Part shown: positions 1 through 7,298 of the stretch, in pieces
How positions within the stretch are numbered: the first letter of the stretch is position 1
Layout of the letters: each line of letters starts with the position of its first letter
The notes under the pieces: generated by a model
Seen by the model: only the letters and a program-made list of their open reading frames with translations
What the model was told of the DNA's origin: nothing
Database searches by the model: none
Origin: Pseudomonadota bacterium
GTDB lineage: Bacteria > Pseudomonadota > Gammaproteobacteria > Burkholderiales > Burkholderiaceae_D
Assembly: GCA_023392035.1 (NCBI GenBank)
Contig: JAEVZY010000345.1
Span: 1 to 13,361, forward strand
Reading direction: 5' to 3'
DNA: 13,361 nt
Translations under genes and position numbers: made by a program

Positions 1-3
1 TCA

Positions 4-954
4 TCAGCCCCCCCGCAATTGGGCTTCGAGCGCATCCTCGCGGGTGAACTTGAAGCGGGTGATGACTTCCCACACGTCGTCCTTGCCGCCGGCGCTGCGC
101 ATGTTGGGCGGGAAGCGTCCGAAGGGCGCGGCGCGGCGCACGATGCGCAAGGCGGCATTGTCCAGCGCCGGCAGGCCCGAGCTGCGCTCCACCCGCGGCC
201 CGCCTTCCTTCTCGTAGATGCTGCCGTCCTGGAAGATGGGAATGTAGATCACCAGCTCGCCATACAGCTTGCGGCCGTTCTCCTGCGGGAAATTCAGTGT
301 GCCGATATTTTCCAGCCGGCGCTGCAAGGCGTTGTAATACATGGCGTAGCCGACCTCGCGCGTGCTGGGCGTGATCTGGGTTTTCTTGGGCCGCTGATTG
401 TAGTCTTCGATGTTGCGCGCGATCTCGGCTTCCATGCGCGCCAGCGCACGGGTGCTGTCCACGCGGTCGTCGCCATCGGGTTGCACCCGGGTCTCGGTCG
501 GCTTGTCTTTTTCGCTCTGGGGCGCGACGTGATGCGGTGTCTTCCTGGCCTGGGCCAGCATGCGCTGCTGCATCTGCTCCAGTTCGGCGATGCGCTTTTT
601 GGACGCTTTCAGGCTGTCGCCGTTTTCATGGCGGCGCGTATCCGGCAAGGGCGATTTGGCGCGGCCGGCCTGGGCATTGCCGCCGCCATCCAGATTGGCC
701 TGGGCCAGGGCCTGGGCCTTGACCGGCTTGCTGTCGTGGCGGGCATTGACCAGCACCACTTCCAGCCCGGGATCGGTGGGCTTGAAGCGCAAGGCCTCGG
801 GCGGCACGAAACGCACCGCCAGCAGCGCCCCGTGCAAGAGCAGCGAGACGCCGATGGCAATCGACAGCGTTGGATTGTTGGCAATGAACTTCAATGGTGG
901 CCGCAGGCGAAAAAGCAGTCCTGATTTTACTTGAGCAGGGCCGGCCTGATCCAT
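4..954 (-). CDS. TonB-like C-terminal domain protein (energy transducer family), single N-terminal membrane anchor
   Basis: Predicted 316-residue inner-membrane protein with TonB-type architecture. A hydrophobic anchor lies at about residues 28-50, followed by a charged, proline-containing periplasmic linker (about 55-195) with a possible short coiled coil near 118-137. A TonB C-terminal fold follows at about 200-303, including the typical SSG..ALDNAALRIV..AAPFGRFP pattern at 258-282. TonB proteins carry proton-motive-force energy from ExbBD to outer-membrane receptors, but no exbB or exbD lies nearby, so the role here could equally be a generic envelope one. I chose the ATG at 954 because it starts just ahead of the anchor; the frame is open further upstream to 1083 but would overlap the RNB gene. 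No clear ribosome binding site is visible. The 3' end has a run of seven G, then a tandem TGATGA, whose second ATG may start the next gene (aroE is the usual neighbour in Burkholderiales; inference). Confidence 0.8.
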   Translation of the reverse strand: MDQAGPAQVKSGLLFRLRPPLKFIANNPTLSIAIGVSLLLHGALLAVRFVPPEALRFKPTDPGLEVVLVNARHDSKPVKAQALAQANLDGGGNAQAGRAKSPLPDTRRHENGDSLKASKKRIAELEQMQQRMLAQARKTPHHVAPQSEKDKPTETRVQPDGDDRVDSTRALARMEAEIARNIEDYNQRPKKTQITPSTREVGYAMYYNALQRRLENIGTLNFPQENGRKLYGELVIYIPIFQDGSIYEKEGGPRVERSSGLPALDNAALRIVRRAAPFGRFPPNMRSAGGKDDVWEVITRFKFTREDALEAQLRGG

Positions 955-1008
955 GTTGGCCGGCCGGCAATGGGGCCGCTTTGCAACGTCGGCGGGATGA
1001 AGCAGCAG

Positions 1009-1025
1009 GCCGGCTTCAGGCCGGC
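1009..1025 (-). repeat. Short GC hairpin around the RNB stop codon
   Basis: Two copies of the palindromic hexamer GCCGGC at 1009-1014 and 1020-1025 flank a five-base loop. On the minus strand the TGA stop of the ribonuclease gene (1018-1016) sits in that loop. No T-tract follows, so this is not a standard rho-independent terminator. It could pause RNA polymerase or protect the 3' end between the ribonuclease gene and the TonB-like gene. It could also simply reflect GC-rich sequence, as another GCCGGC lies at 961-966. Confidence 0.4.
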
Positions 1026-3049
1026 GTCTCGGCGGCGGGCCCTGGCTGTTCCGGTCCGGACACCGGGTCGTCTTGGGCCGCATCCAGTTCCTGTCCGGCC
1101 AGCATGCCGGCGTCGTCCGCTTCGACGTCGGCGTCGGCCATCATTTCTTCAGTGACCTGGCCGGCAATTTCCAGCACCCGCGCTTCCACCGACAAATCCA
1201 CTTCATCCCAATGCAGGAGGTCAAGCTTGACCTGGGTGCCGCGTGCCAGCGTGGTCATGCCGGGCAGCTTGATCACCAGGGGAATTTCAGCCAGGCGCAG
1301 GATTTCTTCCTTCAACACCACGGCTTCCACCTGGCGTCGATTCTCCTGCGTCAACCAGCGCAGGCACCAGTAGCGTTCCATGGTCGACTGGAATTCGGAA
1401 TAGGCGCTGTAGGCCGCATCGAAGGCCGAAACGATGGCGAACAGGTCGGCATCCTTGGGCTTGAAGGGCGCCGCCAGCGGCGCGGTCACGCCATGTTCGA
1501 CACAGGCCAGGATCTGCCACTGGTTGACCAGATCGGTATAGCGGCGCAGGGGCGAGGTGCTCCATGCATATTGATCCACGCCCAGGCCCACGTGCGGCGC
1601 GGCATGGGTCAGCATGCGCACCTGCATGCGGGTGGCCGACCAGCCGCCGCCCTGGCAGCGATAGATGCCGGGCACGCCGGTGTCGTGCATGAAGGCGCCC
1701 CAGCTGCTGTTGGCGAAGATCATCAGCTCGGCCACGATCTTGTCCAGCGGCGCGCCGCGCTTGCGGCGGATGATGCTGACCACATCGTCTTCGACATAGA
1801 AATTGAAGTCGACCCGATTGGTCTGTTCCGGCTTCAGGCCAAAGCCGGCGCGCTTGTCCATGCGCCCCTGTTCCAGAACCTGGGCCCACTGCCACAACAG
1901 GGACAGCTCTTCCTTGTGCGGATACTCGCCCTGGCCCGTGGCAAAGTTTTCTTCCGTGACCACTTCATCCAGATCGTTGTGACGCAGGTTGGATGCGATC
2001 GGCACCAGTTCGGCGCGGGTCTGCAGATTGAGCACGCGCCAGTCGCGCGTATCGAGCGTGGCGTACAGCGAGAGCGCAGGACAGTCGCGGCCCTCGGCCA
2101 GGGTGAATTCCTCCACCAGCTCGTCGGGCAGCATGGTGATTTTTTCGCCCGGCATGTAGATGGTGGACAGGCGCTGGCGCGCCACCGCATCGATCAGATC
2201 GCCGCGCTTGATGCCCAGCGCCGGCGCCGCGATGTGGATGCCGACCCGGATCTGGTGCTCGTCCAGCCGCTGCACCGATAGCGCGTCGTCGATTTCGGTG
2301 GTGGTGACATCGTCGATCGAAAAGGCGCGCACGTCGGCGCGCGGCAAGTCATCCAGCTTGGGCTTGGGCAGCGCCGGGAAACCGACCCCGCGCGGGAAAT
2401 GCTCCATCAGGAACGGCTGGAAATGCAGATCCATGGTGGACTGGATGCCGCCCACCTTCAGCATCAGGCGCTGCGGTGTGGTCTGCAATTCATGGCAGGC
2501 CGCGTCCAGCGCCTTGTATTCGATGCTGTTCTTGTCCGGCTTGAACAGCAGCTGATTGACCATGCCGCGCATCGCTTGCGGCAGGGTGCCGGCCTTCAGT
2601 TCTTCCACCCAGGCGGCCTGCTGCAGGGCTTGCTGCTTTTTCTTTTCCAGCCCGGCCAGCGCCGCTTTGAGCGAGCTTTCCGGCGCCGCCTTGTAGCGGC
2701 CGCGGCCCTTTCTGTAGAAGTACATCGGCGCCGCATGCAGGCGCAGCAGCAAGCCGGCCGCCTCATGCGGCTTGGGCTCATGGCCGAAATATTCGGCACC
2801 CAGCTCGGCAAAGCCGAACTCTTCAGCGCCTGCCACTTCCCACAGGAAGTCGAGGTCGATCTCTTCGGCCAGGGCACGTGCTTCGCGCAGCAATTCTTCC
2901 GGCGTGGGCTGGCTGAATTGCAGCAGCACGTCGCGTGCGCGCACCTTGGTGCGCTTGCCCGACTGGGTTTCCACTTGCCAGGCTTCGCCCTGCTGGCTCA
3001 ATACGCTGCCTGCCTTGAAATCGCCGGACTCTTCAAAAAACAGATTCAT
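1016..3049 (-). CDS. RNB-domain exoribonuclease (RNase II/R family)
   Basis: A 677-residue protein of the RNase II/R superfamily, which degrades single-stranded RNA processively 3' to 5'. The RNB catalytic core spans about residues 235-570. The active-site motif at 245-257 reads IDDVTTTEIDDAL: by alignment from memory with E. coli RNase II, D246, D254 and D255 match three of the four metal-binding aspartates, while the fourth position is E252. The downstream signature STSPLRRYTDL (497-507) supplies the conserved arginines. A small N-terminal beta domain (about 1-48) and a C-terminal S1/OB-like stretch (about 590-632) frame the core, ending in an acidic, proline-containing tail. The ATG at 3049 is preferred over upstream in-frame starts, which would run into the yqiA coding sequence. 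It follows the esterase stop by 10 bases, so the two are almost certainly co-transcribed. The exact paralogue (rnb versus a separate clade) cannot be settled by eye. Confidence 0.92.
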   Translation of the reverse strand: MNLFFEESGDFKAGSVLSQQGEAWQVETQSGKRTKVRARDVLLQFSQPTPEELLREARALAEEIDLDFLWEVAGAEEFGFAELGAEYFGHEPKPHEAAGLLLRLHAAPMYFYRKGRGRYKAAPESSLKAALAGLEKKKQQALQQAAWVEELKAGTLPQAMRGMVNQLLFKPDKNSIEYKALDAACHELQTTPQRLMLKVGGIQSTMDLHFQPFLMEHFPRGVGFPALPKPKLDDLPRADVRAFSIDDVTTTEIDDALSVQRLDEHQIRVGIHIAAPALGIKRGDLIDAVARQRLSTIYMPGEKITMLPDELVEEFTLAEGRDCPALSLYATLDTRDWRVLNLQTRAELVPIASNLRHNDLDEVVTEENFATGQGEYPHKEELSLLWQWAQVLEQGRMDKRAGFGLKPEQTNRVDFNFYVEDDVVSIIRRKRGAPLDKIVAELMIFANSSWGAFMHDTGVPGIYRCQGGGWSATRMQVRMLTHAAPHVGLGVDQYAWSTSPLRRYTDLVNQWQILACVEHGVTAPLAAPFKPKDADLFAIVSAFDAAYSAYSEFQSTMERYWCLRWLTQENRRQVEAVVLKEEILRLAEIPLVIKLPGMTTLARGTQVKLDLLHWDEVDLSVEARVLEIAGQVTEEMMADADVEADDAGMLAGQELDAAQDDPVSGPEQPGPAAETPA

Positions 3050-3059
3050 GCTGCTCGCT

Positions 3060-3638
3060 TCATTGGCGGACATCGATGCCGCACCAGGCCAGCACCTCAT
3101 CCATATATTGTTCAAAGTCGGACAAGCCGTGATCGCTGCCCTCGATGATGCGCTGCCGCGCACCCGGGTAATGCGCGACCATCTCGCGCCAGTCGAGCAC
3201 CTCGTCGCCGGTGGCGGCCAAGAGGTAATAGCGTTCCGGCCGCGTGATATTGGCAACGGCCAGGGCCCGCAACTCATCCACGTATTCGCGCTTGAATTCG
3301 AAAGGCTCGTCCGAATGCCAGGCCGGCAGCACGCCGATATACGGCTCCAGGTCGCGCGGCGCGGCCACCGCCGGATTCAGAAGAGCCGCGCGGCAGCCCG
3401 ATTGTTCCGCCAGCCAGGTGGCGTAATAGCCCCCCAGTGACGATCCGATCAATACCAGCTCGGATGCCGACACCCCGGCCGTCAATGCTTGCACCTGTGC
3501 TATCGCCTGGCGCGGCGAGGCCGGCAATTGCGGGCAGTGCCAGGTATCGGCCTGCCCCAATTGCGCCATGCGCTCCTTCAGCAACCTGGCCTTGAAGGAA
3601 AGTGGCGAAGAGCGGAATCCATGCAGATAAACAATCAA
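3060..3638 (-). CDS. yqiA: YqiA-type alpha/beta-hydrolase (predicted esterase)
   Basis: A 192-residue small alpha/beta-hydrolase closely resembling E. coli YqiA, an esterase with activity on short-chain esters. The N-terminal YLHGF motif (4-8) forms the oxyanion region and the nucleophile elbow GSSLGG (65-70) places catalytic Ser67. TGDEVLD (143-149) supplies the acid, probably Asp145, and the catalytic His is probably His170 in GSDHG. Length matches the family. The start codon appears to be TTG at 3638: the protein begins directly with the conserved VYLHGF strand, no ATG is available upstream in frame, and an AGAAAG purine run sits six bases before it. It lies 29 bases after mpl and 10 before the ribonuclease, consistent with one minus-strand operon. 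The physiological substrate is unknown. Confidence 0.9.
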   Translation of the reverse strand: MIVYLHGFRSSPLSFKARLLKERMAQLGQADTWHCPQLPASPRQAIAQVQALTAGVSASELVLIGSSLGGYYATWLAEQSGCRAALLNPAVAAPRDLEPYIGVLPAWHSDEPFEFKREYVDELRALAVANITRPERYYLLAATGDEVLDWREMVAHYPGARQRIIEGSDHGLSDFEQYMDEVLAWCGIDVRQ

Positions 3639-3667
3639 GGGCGGCTTTCTAAAAAAGGATCAGCGCA

Positions 3668-5041
3668 TCAGGCCGGCTTTGCCAGGCGGTCCAGGATTTT
3701 CTGGTGCACGCCGCCGAAGCCGCCGTTGCTCATCACCAGCACGTGGTCGCCCGGTTTGGCATCGCGCGCGATCGCCGTTACCAGTTGCTGCAAGTCGTCA
3801 TAGGCGCCGGCGCGCGCACCCAATGGCGCCAGTGCTTCGCCCAGGTTCCAGCCCAGGGCATCGCGTCCTTCGCGGGCGCCATAGCCATAGATCAGGTCGG
3901 CCTGTTCCAGGCTGCCTGGCAAGGCGCTTTTCATGGTGCCCAGTTTCATGGTGTTGGAGCGCGGCTCCAGCACCGCCAGGATGCGCGCCCGGCCGATCTT
4001 GCGCCGCAAGCCGGCCACCGTGGTGGCAATCGCCGTCGGATGGTGGGCGAAATCGTCATAGACCGTGATGCCATTGACCTCGCCGCGCACTTCCATGCGG
4101 CGCTTGACGTTTTCAAAGCTGGCCAGGGCGGCAATGGCTTGCGCCGGCGGCACACCCACATGGCGGGCGGCGGCGATGGCAGCCAGGGCATTCAGGCGGT
4201 TGTGTTCGCCGGTCAGGTTCCACTCGACCACACCCTGGGATTGTCCATCGTGGAAAATTTCGAAGCGGCCGTCGGCCAGGTCGGCCAAGGTCCACCCGTC
4301 CTGGCCGCCGAAGCGTTCAACTTCGCTCCAGCAGCCGCGCGCCAGCACCCGGTCCAGCGCCGCTTCGCGCGCGTTGACCACCAGTCGGCCGACCCGCGGC
4401 ACGGTGCGCACCAGGTGGTGGAACTGGGTTTCGATGGCCTGCAGGTCGGGAAAGATGTCGGCGTGGTCGTATTCCAGGTTGTTGAGGATGGCGGTGCGGG
4501 CCCGGTAGTGCACGAACTTGCTGCGCTTGTCGAAGAAGGCGGTATCGTATTCGTCGGCCTCGATCACGAAGAAATCCGAGGCCTGCGCCCCCGACAGCCG
4601 CGCCGAGATGCCGAAATTCATCGGCACGCCGCCGATCAGGAAGCCCGGATCGTAGCCGGCCGCTTCCAGTATCCAGGCCAGCATGGAAGAAGTGGTGGTC
4701 TTGCCGTGGGTGCCGGCCACCGCCAGTACCCATTTGCCCTGCAGGATGTGCTCGCCTATCCATTGCGGGCCGGAGACATAGGGCAGGCCGCGGTCGAGGA
4801 TGGCTTCCATCAGGGGATTGCCGCGCGAAACCACATTGCCGATCACGAACAGGTCCGGTGCCAGCGCCAGTTGTTGCGGATCGAAGCCTTCCATCAGTTC
4901 GATGCCCTGGGCTTGCAACTGGGTGCTCATGGGCGGGTAGACATTGGCGTCGCAGCCGGTGACCCGATGGCCTGCTTCGCGGGCCAGCAAGGCCAGTCCG
5001 CCCATGAAGGTGCCGCAGATGCCGAGGATATGGATATGCAT
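3668..5041 (-). CDS. mpl: UDP-N-acetylmuramate:L-alanyl-gamma-D-glutamyl-meso-diaminopimelate ligase
   Basis: A 457-residue Mur ligase very similar to E. coli Mpl, which attaches the recovered tripeptide L-Ala-gamma-D-Glu-mDAP to UDP-MurNAc in the cytoplasm during murein recycling. The N-terminal Rossmann segment ILGICGTFMGG (5-15) is followed by the ATP-binding loop GTHGKTTTS (110-118). The central-domain motifs EADEYD (161-166) and NLEYDHADIF (188-197) come next. C-terminal ligand-domain motifs are GEHNRLNALAAIAAA (278-292), YDDFAHHPTA (328-337) and EPRSNTMKLG (359-368). GICGTFMGG and the MSNGGFGG motif (437-444) separate Mpl from MurC. The ATG at 5041 aligns with the known family start, although no Shine-Dalgarno sequence precedes it. 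It heads the minus-strand cluster and is divergent from the next gene. Confidence 0.97.
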   Translation of the reverse strand: MHIHILGICGTFMGGLALLAREAGHRVTGCDANVYPPMSTQLQAQGIELMEGFDPQQLALAPDLFVIGNVVSRGNPLMEAILDRGLPYVSGPQWIGEHILQGKWVLAVAGTHGKTTTSSMLAWILEAAGYDPGFLIGGVPMNFGISARLSGAQASDFFVIEADEYDTAFFDKRSKFVHYRARTAILNNLEYDHADIFPDLQAIETQFHHLVRTVPRVGRLVVNAREAALDRVLARGCWSEVERFGGQDGWTLADLADGRFEIFHDGQSQGVVEWNLTGEHNRLNALAAIAAARHVGVPPAQAIAALASFENVKRRMEVRGEVNGITVYDDFAHHPTAIATTVAGLRRKIGRARILAVLEPRSNTMKLGTMKSALPGSLEQADLIYGYGAREGRDALGWNLGEALAPLGARAGAYDDLQQLVTAIARDAKPGDHVLVMSNGGFGGVHQKILDRLAKPA

Positions 5042-5095
5042 TGTAAAATCGCGGATTCGAATACCGGGATTCTACCCGAGCCGCACAAGCCAGCC
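5042..5095. promoter_or_regulatory. Divergent intergenic gap with weak candidate promoters
   Basis: This 54-base gap must hold or adjoin the starts of both divergent transcripts. On the plus strand TAAAAT at 5044-5049 resembles a -10 element, about 46 bases ahead of the next ATG. On the minus strand TAGAAT (5074-5069) resembles a -10 for mpl with a very short leader. The second lies inside a CGGG/CCCG inverted repeat at 5065-5078. Neither has a convincing -35 at 16-18 bases, so this is only a proposal. Confidence 0.3.
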
Positions 5096-5713
5096 ATGCC
5101 GAATGACACCCCCTCGGATGCACTTCAGTTGCGCGCCGAGATCGCCGCCGCCGCTGCAAGACTGATTGCCGAGGACGGCGCCGACTACGGCACCGCCAAG
5201 CGCAAGGCGGCGCGACAAATCCTGGGCGAACGCCGGGTTCGGGGCGACATCATGCCCGACAACGCGCAGATTGAAGACGAAGTGCGTGCTTACAATGAAC
5301 TCTTCTTCGGCGACACCCAGCCGGCCCGGCTGCAGGCCCTGCGCGAGTTGGCGCTGGAGGTCATGCGCAGCCTGGAAGAATTCAATCCCTATCTGACCGG
5401 AGCGGTACTCAAGGGCACCGCCGGCCAGCATTCCGATATTCATTTGCAATTGTTTACCGACAGCCCCAAGGACGTGGCGATTCATCTGCTGAACCGGCAA
5501 GTCGACTTTGAAGTGTCCGAGACGCCGCACTTTTCCGGACGTGGCGAAGCGGTGGAATGCCTGTCCTTCATGGCCCAGGGCGAAGCGGTGCATGCGGCGG
5601 TGTACCAGGTCGACGACCTGCGCGCCGGGCGTCGGCGCGAATCCAGCCGCAGCCCGGAGCGGATCGACCTTGCCGGCGTGCGCGAATTGGTGGAAGGAAG
5701 AAGACCCGAATGA
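5096..5713 (+). CDS. Conserved protein with degenerate nucleotidyltransferase-like motif, function unknown
   Basis: A 205-residue cytoplasmic protein; I recognise the type as conserved beside these genes in Burkholderiales but not with a proven function. The N-terminal third is helical, with a lysine/arginine-rich stretch YGTAKRKAARQILG (31-44). Residues 102-117 read GAVLKGTAGQHSDIHL, which resembles the GS...DxD signature of polymerase-beta-type nucleotidyltransferases. A later VDFEV strand (136-140) could carry a third carboxylate. The second catalytic Asp is replaced by His116, so activity is doubtful. There is no signal peptide or membrane segment. The ATG at 5096 follows the divergent gap without a strong ribosome binding site. 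Its stop overlaps the start of the thioredoxin gene as ATGA, suggesting coupled translation. Public entries sometimes label such proteins as Mur ligases, but nothing in this sequence supports that. Confidence 0.85.
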   Translation: MPNDTPSDALQLRAEIAAAAARLIAEDGADYGTAKRKAARQILGERRVRGDIMPDNAQIEDEVRAYNELFFGDTQPARLQALRELALEVMRSLEEFNPYLTGAVLKGTAGQHSDIHLQLFTDSPKDVAIHLLNRQVDFEVSETPHFSGRGEAVECLSFMAQGEAVHAAVYQVDDLRAGRRRESSRSPERIDLAGVRELVEGRRPE

Positions 5714-6240
5714 AACGAAGCTGGCCCTTGTTCTTGTTGATCGGCGTTCTATTTGCCGCCATCGGCGCCTATTTTGCTTACAGTCAACTGCAGCCCAGCA
5801 CTCCTGCCGCAGCTGGCGCCAGCCAGATGTTTTCGCAGCAATTGAACGATGTTAACGGCAAGCCGGTCAGCCTGGCGCAATTCAAGGGCAAGCCGCTGGT
5901 GGTGAATTTCTGGGCAACCTGGTGCCCGCCCTGCGTGGACGAGATGCCGGAGCTGAACGCGCTGCAGCAGGAACTCGGCGAAGAGACGCTGAAGATTGTG
6001 GGCATCGGCATAGATTCTCCCAGCAACATCGCCGATTTTGCTGCCAAACAGAAAATCACCTACACCTTGCTCGTCGCTGGAATGGGCGGCACCGAACTCT
6101 CGCGCCAGCTGGGTAACAAGGCCGGCGGCCTGCCCTTCACGGTGCTGTTCGATGCCCGCGGGGAAGTGCGCCAACAATACCTGGGACGTCTGAAGATGGA
6201 CGTCCTGAAGCGCGACCTGGCCGCCTTGAAAGCGCCTTGA
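5710..6240 (+). CDS. Membrane-anchored thioredoxin-like protein (TlpA/ResA family)
   Basis: A 176-residue thiol-disulfide oxidoreductase predicted to face the periplasm. An N-terminal positively charged start and hydrophobic segment (about residues 5-25) form an uncleaved anchor or signal. A thioredoxin fold follows, with the redox motif WCPPC (71-75) inside VVNFWATWCPPC and a cis-proline loop GGLPFTVLFD (139-148, Pro142). The family reduces periplasmic disulfides, often for cytochrome c maturation or general redox control; no cytochrome biogenesis genes are nearby, so the target is unknown. The start at 5710 overlaps the preceding stop (ATGA), with AAGGAAG about ten bases ahead. It ends 76 bases before aroQ. 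Confidence 0.93.
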   Translation: MKRSWPLFLLIGVLFAAIGAYFAYSQLQPSTPAAAGASQMFSQQLNDVNGKPVSLAQFKGKPLVVNFWATWCPPCVDEMPELNALQQELGEETLKIVGIGIDSPSNIADFAAKQKITYTLLVAGMGGTELSRQLGNKAGGLPFTVLFDARGEVRQQYLGRLKMDVLKRDLAALKAP

Positions 6241-6253
6241 GCAGGATTTCTTC

Positions 6254-6283
6254 TTGCCAATCTGCTTTATATGACGGCAAAAT
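6254..6283 (+). promoter_or_regulatory. Candidate sigma-70 promoter ahead of aroQ
   Basis: TTGCCA at 6254-6259 matches five of six bases of the -35 consensus. CAAAAT at 6278-6283, after an 18-base spacer, matches four of six of the -10. The -10 overlaps a small perfect inverted repeat, CGGCA at 6275-6279 and TGCCG at 6283-6287 around AAA. The gap between tlpA and aroQ (76 bases) is the largest within the plus-strand run before accB, so an internal promoter here is reasonable but unproven. Confidence 0.3.
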
Positions 6284-6316
6284 GCCGCCATCGTCGCTAA
6301 AACGGAACCCGGGCCG

Positions 6317-6754
6317 ATGGCCAAGAACATCCTTTTGCTGAATGGGCCGAACCTGAATCTGCTCGGAACCCGTGAGCCGGAGGTATACGGGCGCACGGCG
6401 CTGGACGACGTGGTGGCCGCTGCCGCGGCGCAGGCTCAAAAGGCCGGCGCTCGATTCAGCCACCTGCAAAGCAATCATGAAGGCGAGTTGATCGATCGCA
6501 TCCATGCCGCCCGCAAGGAACAGATCGACGCCATCATCATCAATCCGGGGGGATTGACCCATACCAGCGTGGCCTTGCGCGATGCGTTGGCAGGCGTGGC
6601 CATTCCCTTCATAGAAGTACATATCTCCAACGTGCATGCGCGCGAAGCCTTCCGCCACCACTCCTACCTGTCTGCCATTGCCACCGGCGTGATCTGCGGC
6701 CTGGGCGTGGACGGATACCGGGCGGCGCTCGACTTTGCACTGAACCGGCTCTAG
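6317..6754 (+). CDS. aroQ: Type II 3-dehydroquinate dehydratase
   Basis: A 145-residue enzyme that dehydrates 3-dehydroquinate to 3-dehydroshikimate, step three of the shikimate pathway, as a soluble dodecamer in this family. The start motif LLNGPNLNLLGTREPEVYG (7-25) contains Arg19 and the catalytic Tyr24. Asn76 lies in IIINPGG, catalytic His102 in EVHISN (100-105), and Arg109 and Arg113 in REAFRHHS. All expected active-site residues are present and the length is standard for the type II class, which is unrelated to AroD. The ATG at 6317 begins the conserved strand. The ribosome binding site is weak (GGAA about ten bases upstream). The stop is TAG. It sits directly upstream of accB, the usual order in beta- and gammaproteobacteria. 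Confidence 0.97.
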   Translation: MAKNILLLNGPNLNLLGTREPEVYGRTALDDVVAAAAAQAQKAGARFSHLQSNHEGELIDRIHAARKEQIDAIIINPGGLTHTSVALRDALAGVAIPFIEVHISNVHAREAFRHHSYLSAIATGVICGLGVDGYRAALDFALNRL

Positions 6755-6761
6755 CAGCACT

Positions 6762-6792
6762 GGCGCCATTTCGCCGGCCGCCAGGCGCCGGC
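6762..6792 (+). repeat. Overlapping inverted repeats between aroQ and accB
   Basis: GCCGGC at 6773-6778 and 6787-6792 can pair across an eight-base loop. Alternatively GGCGCC at 6762-6767 and 6784-6789 can pair across sixteen bases. The two stems share bases and are mutually exclusive. No T-run follows, so this is not a classical terminator. It lies in the leader of accB and could act as an attenuation or pausing element, but all hexamers are self-complementary and GC-rich, so chance is a real alternative. Confidence 0.3.
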
Positions 6793-6819
6793 CAATAAGA
6801 ATTTGAATCCGAGGACCCC

Positions 6820-7293
6820 ATGGACTTACGCAAACTGAAGACCCTGATTGATCTGGTCGCCGAATCCGACATTGCCGAACTGGAAGTGACCGAAGGCGAG
6901 AGCAAGGTCAGGATAGTCAAGTCCGGCGCCGCGCCCCAGCAGCAGATGGTGATGCTGCCGCCGACCACAATGGCTGCAAGCGCGCCCCAGGTGGCAGCGC
7001 CGGCCGCGGCCAGCGCCCCGGCTGCGGCCGCCGCACCGGCCGAAGCCGCCCAGGTCCAGGGTCATGTGGTGAAGTCGCCCATGGTCGGCACCTTCTACCG
7101 CTCGGCCCAGCCGGGCGCCGCCCCCTTCGTGGAAGAAGGCAAGGCAGTCAAGGCCGGCGATACGCTGTGCATCATCGAAGCCATGAAACTGCTCAATGAA
7201 ATCGATGCCGAAGTCAGCGGCACCATCAAGCAGGTACTGGTGGAAAACGGTCAACCGGTTGAATTCGGCCAGCCGCTCTTCATCATCGGCTGA
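6820..7293 (+). CDS. accB: Biotin carboxyl carrier protein of acetyl-CoA carboxylase
   Basis: A 157-residue carrier that holds biotin and shuttles carboxyl groups between AccC and the AccAD transferase in malonyl-CoA synthesis. Residues 1-34 form the conserved N-terminal segment (MDLRKLKTLIDLV). A flexible alanine/proline-rich linker covers about 36-78. The biotinyl domain spans about 80-157, with the biotinylation site Lys123 in EAMKL and the thumb-type insertion around TFYRSAQPGAAPF (91-103) typical of acetyl-CoA carboxylase BCCP. A GAGGA ribosome binding site at 6811-6815 lies four bases before the ATG. It precedes accC by five bases, forming the accBC operon; in E. coli AccB represses this operon, which may or may not hold here. 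Confidence 0.98.
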   Translation: MDLRKLKTLIDLVAESDIAELEVTEGESKVRIVKSGAAPQQQMVMLPPTTMAASAPQVAAPAAASAPAAAAAPAEAAQVQGHVVKSPMVGTFYRSAQPGAAPFVEEGKAVKAGDTLCIIEAMKLLNEIDAEVSGTIKQVLVENGQPVEFGQPLFIIG

Positions 7294-7298
7294 ACACC

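Noticed and set aside
1073..2281. A 402-residue open plus-strand frame antisense to the RNB gene.
   Set aside because: It is a low-complexity Gln/His/Gly-rich shadow of a well-supported ribonuclease, an expected effect of strong third-position GC bias.
3704..5095. A long open plus-strand frame antisense to mpl that continues in frame into the gene at 5096.
   Set aside because: Its translation has no family features and is the mirror of a GC-biased Mur ligase gene; mpl matches its family from end to end. Only the part from 5096 is coding.
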